From Theocolax elegans (taxonomy: Eukaryota; Arthropoda; Insecta; Hymenoptera; Cerocephalidae), in contig CM047431.1 in assembly GCA_026168455.1 (NCBI GenBank), forward strand, positions 45,883,466 to 45,947,465: a DNA stretch of 64,000 nucleotides, in the 5' to 3' direction. Made by a program: the position numbers and the translations under genes. Position 1 is the first letter of the stretch. Each line of letters starts with the position of its first letter. The notes under the pieces were generated by a model. The model saw nothing but the letters and a program-made list of their open reading frames with translations, was not told the DNA's origin and ran no database searches. Shown in pieces: positions 11,581-20,988 of this stretch.

Positions 11581-13104
11581 TATAAAATCAAAAATTTATG
11601 TTACAGTTTCGTGTCTTGGACTGGAATTATGGCTCCTTTCTATAAATCACCTAATCTTGTCGGCACTTCCGCTCGGTCGGAAACATATTTTAAGAAAAAG
11701 AAACAGCGGTTACAGTGCCCTCTGATAGTGCAGAAATTTATATTACAGGATAGGAAACAAATAAATGGATTGATAAACTATGCGTTTACGCGCGTTGAGA
11801 AAAATGAATCGTTCAATCCAAAATTGTCAAAGTCATCAGAAATTGAATCGATTCATTCTTTTACAAAGATTGAAAATAAAACAATCGCGTACGACGATGA
11901 AAAAAAAAATAAGGAACAGTCAGTGACTGAATTCAAGTTTTCTAAATTTCAAAACGATGACTTCTCGGCAGATACAAGTTTTCCAGATGCAGATCTGGAT
12001 GATTGTCTTACAACCTCGCCAGGCAATTGTAAAGAGAAGATTGCAGAATCAACATTAATAACTGTAAAAACTGACAATAAAGATCGTGAGTTATCGCCGG
12101 CAAATTATGAGTTGGAAAATGATTTATTAATGGACATAAATTTCCTTGCTGGTGAAGTTAGCAATTATCACTCATTCTCTTCACCAAATAAATTAAATGT
12201 GATAACCATAGCAGAGTCTAGACAACTTATTTTGAATGGAATGCTTGTTCCAGAAGACGATTTTCGAATAGATAATATTAATTTAAAGCTACAATTTTTG
12301 AACACCTGCCCATTTGACAGTATTTTTGAATTAATGTGTTCGTTGTACTTAGAGAACAGTTATTTTCAAAATGAGGTCAATTTTCGAGTAATGAATGATC
12401 CTTTCTGCAATATACTCGAAGACAATTACAAAAATAATTTTGATTTAAATCATTTTTATCACAGAAGAGCCAATTTATTGTATTGCATCTACAAGAACAA
12501 TGAACCTAATCAATGCGATTATCAGCAAACAATCAATTGCAAAGACAATGTGGTAAAATTGTTCGAAAACATAACGAAAGCTATTCCGAGTATCGTTCAA
12601 ACGATAGAATGTAAATGCTCATTTCAGCAAACCATTTATCGTCAAACCAAGTCACTATCTAAACATCAATTTTTTGAAGAAGGTTTGAACAATCTGCAAT
12701 TAATTCTAGACGTTGAAGTATCAGATAAAAATATCTATTGCAGAAATTGTAATAAAAAATCAGCAAAATCTGCTACTAAGATTTGCAGTTACTTGGCTAT
12801 TGACGTCGAGTATCTACACGAAGAGAAAAACATTCCGATTTTTGGAGGAGTAAACTACTCCCAAGTATCGAAATTTGACGATATTCCACTAAAAATCAAC
12901 ATAGAAGCAGGACTATTTGAATTAAAAGGAGTGATTTGTTTTAAGGGAGACACGGCAAATAATACTTTAGTGCATTATTTTACATATCACGTTTCTGCTT
13001 ACGGTAGCTGGACTATGTATGATGATTTGCAAAAAGAAGCTAAAGTAATGAAAGCTTCGCCGGAGGAAAAAATTGCAATTATATTGTATTCACGAGTAAC
13101 GTAA
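11581..13104 (+). pseudogene. In-frame continuation: transposase C-terminus plus USP-like cysteine-protease domain
   Basis: Same frame as 9904-11580, separated by a single TAA. It opens with FVSWTGIMAPFYKSPNLVG and TSARSETYFK, the conserved block that closes the transposase domain in this family; there is no good ATG before it (first Met at 11629). A low-complexity acidic/Ser linker follows to about 12200, then GMLVPEDDF and NTCPFDSIFELMCSLY (Cys codon at 12307), which resembles the USP Cys box (N-T-C). Next come Cys pairs CKC (about 12611) and CRNC (about 12739), placed like the zinc site of a USP fingers region. Finally LVHYFTYHV (His at 12973) and GSWTMYDD (Asp 13021/13024) resemble the USP His/Asp box. 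The order Cys box, Cys pairs, His box is the USP order. If active it would remove ubiquitin-like tags; this is inferred from motifs only. Not translated as one protein unless the TAA is read through, spliced out or an artefact. No phase-compatible GT donor joins the acceptor-like 'acag' at 11606. Confidence 0.6.
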
Positions 13105-13122
13105 TTACAGTTGAGTTGTTAA

Positions 13123-13482
13123 TACAGATATGTATGGAATTTATTACGTGGTCATCAACATCAACGTGTGCTTTGTATAGATGTAGAAGATCCTTTAAAA
13201 GGTACGAATAAATGCTGCATATCATTAGATAATTTAGTACCGTTAGTAGAAATTAACAAACAAAAATTCATGTTACTTGGTACTATTGGTTTCCAAGAAT
13301 CTGTAGAATGTCCGGTTTTAGCAACTGATGAACTTGTAAGACATTATGTCGCATACTGCCGAAATGTTCACGGTAATTGGAGCAAATATGATGATTCTGG
13401 AAAGAAAAGCAAACTTGGAGTTAAGAATAATAAAGTTATTAACATCGCCTTGGTTATTTATATAGAGTACAACTCCGACTAG
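13123..13482 (+). pseudogene. Second, partial USP-like C-terminal module
   Basis: In the same frame as the preceding block and separated from it by TAA at 13102 and TAA at 13120. It reads HQHQRVLCIDVEDPL, then LLGTIGFQESVECPV, VRHYVAYCRNVHGNW and SKYDDSG. This parallels the end of the preceding frame (YLAIDVEYL, LKGVICFKGD, LVHYFTYHV, SWTMYDD) but is clearly diverged at residue level. It therefore looks like the C-terminal third of a related gene placed directly downstream. Its first about 30 bases also match the minus-strand gene near position 660 in a different frame. No start signal of its own. AATAAA at about 13545 could end a transcript here. Confidence 0.6.
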
Positions 13483-15054
13483 ATTTATGTACACGAGACA
13501 GTTTTATGTATACGAGCAATCTGTTTTTATAATTGTAAAAATGAATAAAAAGTTTCAATTAACATTTTTATCCCGAATTTCCTCAATTATGGAAACAATA
13601 AATATAGTAATCCATTGTGGTACCTTGAATCCTCAATCGGCACTATTGCAGAGGTGCGATAAACATATAAACAAATTATTTAAAATTTTTCTGTACTTGT
13701 AAATTGATTTATAGAATTGCATACTTTTCTATTTTTCCATCAATAAACATACCATTGGATATCTTGGGTTATACTGGTTTAGCGAATGGGAAATTTGATC
13801 TAATCATAAGTTTAAACTCTTAGTTTGCTGTACCTATTATAATGTAAAGAAAAATATTAGTTCTGTAATACAACAATTAAATCTTGCATGCCTGTTGTTT
13901 GTCTCCGAAAAAGTTGATTAATTATTCAAAAAAATGGGATTAAAATTTTTGTGATATCTAAGCACTTCTAACTAAATATTTATCTACAAAATATCAAGTA
14001 TACAATCATTCCCTACCAATGCAAGACTCAATCAATGTGTTTCTACACACGGAAAATTTATATTTTTACATTCATTTATTCAATACATAATATAAGTAAT
14101 AAATTAAACGTGCCTTCGAATCGAGAGGCGTGGAGCACACTTAACACGTTTTCTGGTAAAGTATATTTTAATTATTTTATTTAAATTAATTTACTTAAGC
14201 GCCTATAACGCCAAATGAACGAGTAAATAAACTTCAGTTTACAGTTGTCACAGGGATTACATAAATATCATAAGAAAGCAATAAATATGAATGAAAATTT
14301 AATAATATGTACAAGACTTAGGTGCGTTAATGTCGTTCTGATAAATTAATCGTATAAATTAATTAATAAACTTGTATTCGTTTTTGAAGATATTCATGCA
14401 TTTATAGTAGAAATATATTTTTTAATGACAATGAGTCAGTTCATATTTGCTAAATTATACAATTATTTAATAACAATTGCTACCAATTTTGAAGTTGTCG
14501 ATAGCACAAGGCTTCAGAATTATCACGTAGGTTGTAGGTGCTCATTTCTACTTGATTTATTATGTCTTTTACGTTTAAATAACGAAAATTATTTGCGAAA
14601 CGAGAATGTAAGACAGTTGCCAAAAAGGTAAAGAAAAAAATTACAATCGCTTTACGGAGTCGTGAAATGATCGGGTATAGAATTATCCTATTACGAATAG
14701 TGTCCAAATTTTGAAATCGCCAGGTACCGTTTTACTACCACACGAATTTTAAGTCCAGTTTGGAGCTTATTTTGCTAAAGTTATGTACCTATTTATTCAT
14801 TTTTGTTTATAAGAGCTAAAAAAACGCAATATTTTTTACTGCTGTTTTCAATGCCTCTTTTTATATTCTAATGCATCGTAGTTATAACTAAAAAAATGGC
14901 ATTTATGCAATGTTTAAGCGTAGAAGCAATGCGTCCATTCTTATGCAGATGCTGCAAAAGTAATCTGCTCCTGCGAACTTCACATTGGTATCAACTTTAT
15001 TTCCATACTTCGAAGTAGTAATCAAGACCAAGAGACTGACTTTTAGCTGTTTAA
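13483..15054. other. AT-rich, no gene seen
   Basis: Holds a possible polyadenylation signal for the transposase region (AATAAA near 13545). Short open frames at 13487-13702 and 14425-14631 have no recognisable content. No terminal inverted repeat that would define the right end of the transposon was found by eye. Confidence 0.4.
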
Positions 15055-16660
15055 ATTGCATTATACGTTAACTCGGTACGATGCGTCGCATCGGCTTGTG
15101 CATGTATAGGCGTTGAATCTCTGCAATTGCACGTTTGATGGTCAAGTTCTTTGATTTAATTTGAAACAGTTAAGTTCGCAAACGATTGATATCAATCGAA
15201 CTATCACACGATGCAGTAAGAGAACACAATTTTGGATTTTACAAACAGCACAAATGAACAACAACGCTATAGTTTCAATTAATATGCAAACATTTCGTCC
15301 GATTCCGCAATTTTATATATTTCAGTTGGAAAGACAATTAAAAAACTAAAATAAGTTGCATTATTCATTCACCGCGTAGGATGCGTTGCATCGTCTCGCG
15401 CATGCGCAGAAATGGATGCACATGTACACGAAGGCTGAACGCGATATTTAACCTTAGATAATTATAACTTTGATTTTTGCAGTGTATTATGGTTTACTGA
15501 AATTCGCAGTTAATTTGCAAACGATTGATAACAATTCTATTATCGTACGCTGCCTTGAGGGCATGAGAGAATGGTTTTCAGATGCTTTCGCAGATGAAGA
15601 TATTCTTTCGTATTTTTTTTACAGTTTCAAATGAACAACGCAGTTTTTTTCAATTCATTTGCAGACGTTTCACGCGATTCCGCAATTTTCTGTATTTTTT
15701 TTACACCGTTTTGATAGATAATTAAAGCAATAATTAGCATTATTCGTTTACAGCGCGAGATGCATTTTGCATTGTCTCGCGCATGCGAAGAAGCGGATTC
15801 TCTGTTCAAGGCTGCTCGCGATCTTTAACGTTTTGATAACTGATACCTTAGATTTTTGCAGTGTATTATGGTTTACTGAAATTCGCAGTTAATTTGCAAA
15901 CGATTGATAACAATTCTATTATCGTACGCTGCCTTGAGGGCATGGGAGAATGGTTTTCAGATGCTTTCGCAGATGAAGATATTCTTTCGTATTTTTTTTT
16001 ACAGTTTCAAATGAACAACGCAGTTTTTTTCAATTCATTTGCAGACGTTTCACGCGATTCCGCAATTTTCTGTATTTTTTTTACACCGTTTTGATAGATA
16101 ATTAAAGCAATAATTAGCATTATTCGTTTACAGCGCGAGATGCATTTGGCATTGTCTCGCGCATGCGCAGAAGCTGATTCTCTGCTCACAAGGCTGCTAG
16201 CAATTTTTAACGTTTGTTAACGCATATCTTTGATTTTTGCAGTGTATTACGGTACAGAAAAATTCGCAGTTAATTTGTAAACGATTGATAACAATTCTAT
16301 TATCGTACGCTGCCTTGAGGGCATGGGAGAATGGTTTTCAGATGCTTTCGCAGGTGATGCTGTGCTTTCGTATTTTTTTTATAGTTTCAAATGAACAACG
16401 CAGTTTTTTTCACCTAATTTGCAAACTATTTACACTATTCCGCAGTTATCTATATATTTTTAATACTGATTGGAGAGGTAATTAAAGAAGTAAATTGCAT
16501 TATTCTGCCTTTGATCTTGCGATGCGCCCGGAATGAAGGAACAAGGAACGTGAACCATAGCTAGCGTATGCGCAAGTTACAATTATTGATTTTTAATTAA
16601 AATATCTTCTAGTTTTTGCAAATTTTAATAATTCGTCATTATCCGCAGTTAATTTGCAGA
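15055..16660 (+). repeat. Satellite-like tandem array, about 380-bp unit, about 4-5 copies
   Basis: The landmark gcattattcg/gcattatacg followed by gatgcrttgcatcg recurs at about 15058, 15358, 15740, 16120 and 16498, giving periods near 300, 382, 380 and 378. The units at 15480-15855 and 15860-16235 are almost identical; outer units are diverged and partial, as expected for an array edited from the middle. Each unit holds (a)ttcgcagttaatttgcaaacgatt, cgcaattttctgtat and a tctcgcgcatgcgcaga box. Two overlapping 60-codon minus-strand frames here are by-products of the repeat. Confidence 0.85.
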
Positions 16661-17090
16661 CGATTTGCGCTGTTTTTATCATCATAATAAGAAAAATACG
16701 TTTGCAAAATGTATTTTTTTTTTTTTTTGCAGCGAAAATTTATTTTATTTTTTATTTAATTAATTAATTAATACGCAGTTTTTTTACCTAAATTTGCCAA
16801 CCTTAGAGACAATTCCGCAATTACTGGTATATTTTTTATATCAAAATTGTCACTTTATTCGCAGAGTTCCCGGAGCTTATAAAATATTAAAAAAATTTTC
16901 TCATTTTGCCCCCCCCCCCTCATGACTCCTCCTGCACCTATCATTACATGTAAGATAAATGATGAGAGGTTGTCGTATTCAGCGTTAGCCCTTCCACTCC
17001 ACACATACGTTTAATTCTTGTTTAACCTTTGGGATACCGGACACCGGAGAACGGACGAATTTTGATATATATATATATATATATATATAT
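16661..17090. other. Array edge, poly(C) tract and (TA)n run
   Basis: Contains further decayed satellite pieces (ttgcagcgaaaat, cgcaattactggtat), a run of 13 C near 16907-16919, and a (TA)n run at 17065-17090 that abuts the palindromic element. Confidence 0.5.
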
Positions 17091-18998
17091 GGGGTATTCC
17101 ACGTGAAGTGGTCCGATCAAAATTTTAAAATGCACCAAATTTTGGGTACACTTTGCAAATGTTTTTCAGAATACAGAAAAAAATTTTTAGGTACTGGAAT
17201 CTATTTACTCAAAAGTTATTCTAACCTCAAAAAGTGAATTTTTCCATATTTTTTTCAACACCAGCTGGGTTTACCGCTATATAACTCAAAATCTATCAAC
17301 TTTTACTATAGAACATTATATGTAACATTCGTTGCTAATTATATCTAGAATTTATTCTTCTGGGATAGAATTTCTAATCTCAAGGTCAATGTTACATAAA
17401 CTACATGTCAATATTCAACTTGAAAAAAGTACATGTGCGCCACCTTTGATTTTTTCATCCAAAAGTCTAAAAGAAAGCTTGGAGCAATACCTTTCAAATG
17501 GTCTGTAGTATTTTTATGGCCTCCAATTCTGTAAAAAGTTATGACAATTTAAAGAAAGACAAACAATTCACAAAAATTAACATGGTAATTCCCATTTAAA
17601 TTTTTTAAAAAATTTCGTGTTTCTTTAAATTGTCATAACTTTTACAGAATTGGAGGCCATAAAAATGCTATAGACCATTTGAAAGGTATTGCTCCAAGCT
17701 TTCTTTTAGACTTTTGGATGAAAAAATCAAAGGTGGCGCACTTGCACTTTTTTCAAGTTGAATATTGACATGTAGTTTATGTAACTTTGACCTTGAGATT
17801 AGAAATTCTAACCCAGAAGAATAAATTCTAGATATAATTAGCAACGAATGTTACATATAATGTTCTATAGTAAAAGTTGATAGATTTTGAGTTATATAGC
17901 GGTAAACCCAGCTGGTGTTGAAAAAAATATGGAAAAATTCACTTTTTGAGGCTAGAATAACTTTTGAGCAAATAGATTCCAGTACCTAAAAATTTTTTTC
18001 TGTATTCTGAAAAACATTTGCAAAGTGTACCTAAAATTTTAAAATGCACCAAATTTTGGGTATACTTTGCAAATGTTTTTCAGAATACAGAAAAAAATTT
18101 TTAGGTACTGGAATCTATATGCTCAAAAGTTATTCTAACATCAAAAAGTGAATTTTTCCATATTTTTTTCAACACCAGCTGGGTTTACCGCTATATAACT
18201 CAAAATCTATCAACTTTTACTATAGAACATTATATGTAACATTCGTTGCTAATTATATCTAGAATTTATTCTTCAGGGTTAGAATTTCTAATCTCAAGGT
18301 CAATGTTACATAAACTACATGTCAATATTCAACTTGAAAAAAGTGCAAGTGCGCCACCTTTGATTTTTTCATCCAAAAGTCTAAAAGAAAGCTTGGAGCA
18401 ATACCTTTCAAATGGTCTGTAGCATTTTTATGGCCTCCAATTCTGTAAAAAGTTATGACAATTTAAAGAAAGACAAAAAATTCACAAAATTTAACATGGT
18501 AATTCCCATTTAAATTTTTAAAAAAATTTCGTGTTTCTTTAAATTGTCATAACTTTTTACAGAATTGGAGGCCATAAAAATGCTACAGACCATTTGAAAG
18601 GTATTGCTCCAAGATTTCTTTTAGACTTTTGGATGAAAAAATCAAAGGTGGCGCACTTGCACTTTTTCAAGTTGAATATTGACATGTAGTTTATGTAGCA
18701 TTGACCTTGAGATTAGAAATTCTAACCCAGTAGAATAAATTCTAGATATAATTAGCAACGAATGTTACATATAATGTTCTATAGTAAAAGTTGATAGATT
18801 TTGAGTTATATAGTGGTAAACCCAGCTGGTGTTGAAAAAAATATGGAAAAATTCACTTTTTGAGGTTAGAATAACTTTTGAGCAATAGATTCCAGTACCT
18901 AAAAATTTTTTTCTGTATTCTGAAAAACATTTGCAAAGTGTACCCAAAATTTGGTGCATTTTAAAATTTTGATCGGACCCCTTCACGTGGAATACCCC
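17091..18998. mobile_element. Dimeric long-palindrome element (about 1.9 kb)
   Basis: Starts ggggtattccacgtgaag and ends with its inverse cttcacgtggaatacccc. Reading inward there are four arms: arm, inverse arm (centre about 17590), then after a junction near 18030 arm again and inverse arm (centre about 18505). Thus it is two nearly identical roughly 950-bp hairpins in tandem, with the outer tips lost at the internal junction (gtgtaccta joined to aaattttaaaatgcacc). Landmarks in each arm are tttttcagaatacag, ggtactggaatctat, cagctgggtttaccgc and ggtggcgcac. No coding capacity; the minus-strand frame at 18765-19058 is a by-product. It sits in TA repeats, so the target duplication cannot be defined. 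A monomer is at 58154-59148. Confidence 0.9.
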
Positions 18999-19405
18999 AT
19001 ATATATATAGATAATAAATCAAAAATAAAATTTTAATTTTTTTATCCACCTTTCTCACTCATTTTACACCTATGTAATAGAGTGTGATGGAAAATGTGTA
19101 AAAACGTATATTTAAATGTGATAAAGAAACATAACGAATCATCAAATAAAATATATATTACATTAAAATATATTATTTAAGTTATTAAAAATTATTAGAC
19201 TGACAGTACTGCTTCAGTCTATGTTAGTATTACTGTGACTACTTTATTTTTACATTATTTATGTATGCAGTGACTATTATTTATTATTAATTACTTATAA
19301 TATTACTTATAGGTATGTTCCTAATATAATAATTTAATTTGGTACAAAAATATACAAAAATTGGAGTACTGGCAAAAGTGCTGATACACTTTTTTAATAT
19401 TTTAT
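18999..19405. other. AT-rich spacer, nothing recognised
   Basis: Low-complexity A/T sequence between the palindrome and the minisatellite. Confidence 0.4.
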
Positions 19406-19652
19406 CCCGTAATTAGTTGGGTTATCCCGGAATACCTCAGCGATTCCCGAATATCCAGGTAAATCTCGTAATTAGTGGAGTTATCCCGAAATAACTCACA
19501 AATTCCCGAAATATCCAGGAAATCCCAAAATTAGTGAAGTTATTCCGAAATACCACAGAAAAACCCGACTTGCAAGAAATCCCGAAATTGGTGGAGTTAT
19601 CCCGGAATACGTCAGAAAATCCCGAAACATCCAGGAAACCAAAAAATTAGTG
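19406..19652 (+). repeat. Minisatellite, about 58-60-bp unit, 4 copies
   Basis: The unit (c)ccgtaattagtggrgttatcccg followed by gaataccyca and cccgaatatccagg repeats from 19406, 19464, 19524, 19581 to about 19641, with spacings of 58, 60, 57 and 60 bp. Units are diverged from each other. Confidence 0.8.
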
Positions 19653-20205
19653 TGACAGTATATTTCCCATAATATAATAAGCAAAAAATTGTATTTTTGT
19701 AACTTTTCGATTTTTTTTTAATGGGATGCGTACACGAATTTTGTTTGGAAAATAGTTGGGCTGATTCGTGTTATTTCATACTATAAAACATATTTTTTTT
19801 GTTGACAATATAACTTTTTCATTAAAAAAAGTCTTAATTTGAATGGACTGTTAAGCCATGCTGAAATTCTATTGCAGAATTTGGTAACGGATAATCACCG
19901 TTAGTTTTATTTACAGATTTTTTACCAGTAGGTATATCTGTTTTTTCGGTAAGGTAGGGTAGGGAGGATAAATGTATATAGGTATATATTTTCTTACCGC
20001 AGGCCGCAGCGCCACAGCTATGAGAATTTTTTTATTCTGCTACGAAGATACAATGGTGCAATATTACTATTGAATATGATTAAAATTAGAATATAATTTC
20101 AGAATTTCATGACAGTAAACAGTAAAGTGTAATTTCTATTTCCAAACACTGGTTCGTGACTATTTAACAACTGAGGCAATTTTTTTTATCCAAGAGTTCA
20201 AGAAA

Positions 20206-20723
20206 ATGCTGATGCTTAGGTTAGGATTTGGTGTGTCGAATTTGTGCAAAGCAAACCGGTGTGTACTGTATATTTTTTCAGCTTTTATTTAAATTTTATA
20301 GTATATTTTCTGAATTCAATGTTTATATTAAATTATTTTAGTTTTAGACCAACGTGTTTGTCATTTAACAAAAATATGAGTAAATCAGCTAACAATGATA
20401 ATGATGATGAAACGGATAAGCCAATTCCTTATTCTACATCGAATGCTGCTACTTGGAAAGCAGAGTATAGTAGAGTCCCACCGGATGAACGTGTTTGGTA
20501 TACACCTTACCTGGTGTCAGGTTCTGTGGCTATATTTATGTTATACTTTTGTGTTTTAAGAGAAGAAAATGATATAGACGAGTTGATTTATCGTCCTTTA
20601 CCACAAACGCTTGTAGGTATAGATAAACTATTCCCTCACATTAATTTCAATAAGAAACCAGAGTATGTGCGTTATTACGAAGAAGAAAAATTAAAAGCTA
20701 ATTCTAACGGTAAAAAAAGTTGA
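20206..20723 (+). CDS. UQCC4: UQCC4 (CCSMST1 family) mitochondrial inner-membrane assembly factor, two exons
   Basis: Spliced model: exon 1 20206-20258 (ATG, 17 codons plus CG, donor CG|gtgtgt) and exon 2 20348-20723 (acceptor ttttag|ACC; a second AG six bases upstream at 20341 is also in phase). The 142-residue product starts MLMLRLGFGVSNLCKANRP, a typical mitochondrial presequence (basic, no acids). It then has a hydrophilic matrix part, one membrane span at about residues 70-87 (YTPYLVSGSVAIFMLYF) and the motif VLREENDIDELIYRPLP right after it. That span plus 'REE..ID' hallmark is what I recognise as the CCSMST1/C16orf91 family, whose human member UQCC4 helps assemble respiratory complex III. 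An unspliced reading from 20244 would lack the presequence. AATAAA at 20866 follows. Convergent neighbour of PIGQ, tail to tail, 265 bp apart. Confidence 0.75.
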
Positions 20724-20865
20724 AGTTCTCTTTATTGCAGTTTGTAATTAACAAAGCTTCCATATTCATAATTAATTTAATAGTTGAGTCATCTATATTT
20801 GTACAAAAATTGTGTGTAAATAGTGTTGTTTATTGTGTATATATAACAATTTTTTACAGTGAAAT

Positions 20866-20871
20866 AATAAA
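20866..20871 (+). terminator. Polyadenylation signal for UQCC4
   Basis: AATAAA 143 bp after the stop codon, between the convergent UQCC4 and PIGQ genes. Placement fits a 3' end. Confidence 0.5.
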
Positions 20872-20988
20872 ATATTTCATCATTAAAAGTTTAGTTTCTT
20901 TTTTACAAATATCATCTATTTTATATATGTATATTTTATATGTTGAGAAATTAATTTCAGTCTTGAGTGAAACATAGATTGGCTTGTA

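Noticed and set aside
15627..16189. Two nearly identical 60-codon minus-strand frames 380 bp apart
   Set aside because: They lie in the same place of successive satellite units; identity reflects the tandem repeat, not a gene pair.
15055..16660. CRISPR-like array
   Set aside because: Period is about 380 bp, there are no short direct repeats with unique spacers, and the DNA is eukaryotic.
18765..19058. Minus-strand 97-codon frame, similar to frames at 58118 and 58891
   Set aside because: Similarity comes from the palindromic element arms read in the same frame; no start context or codon signal.
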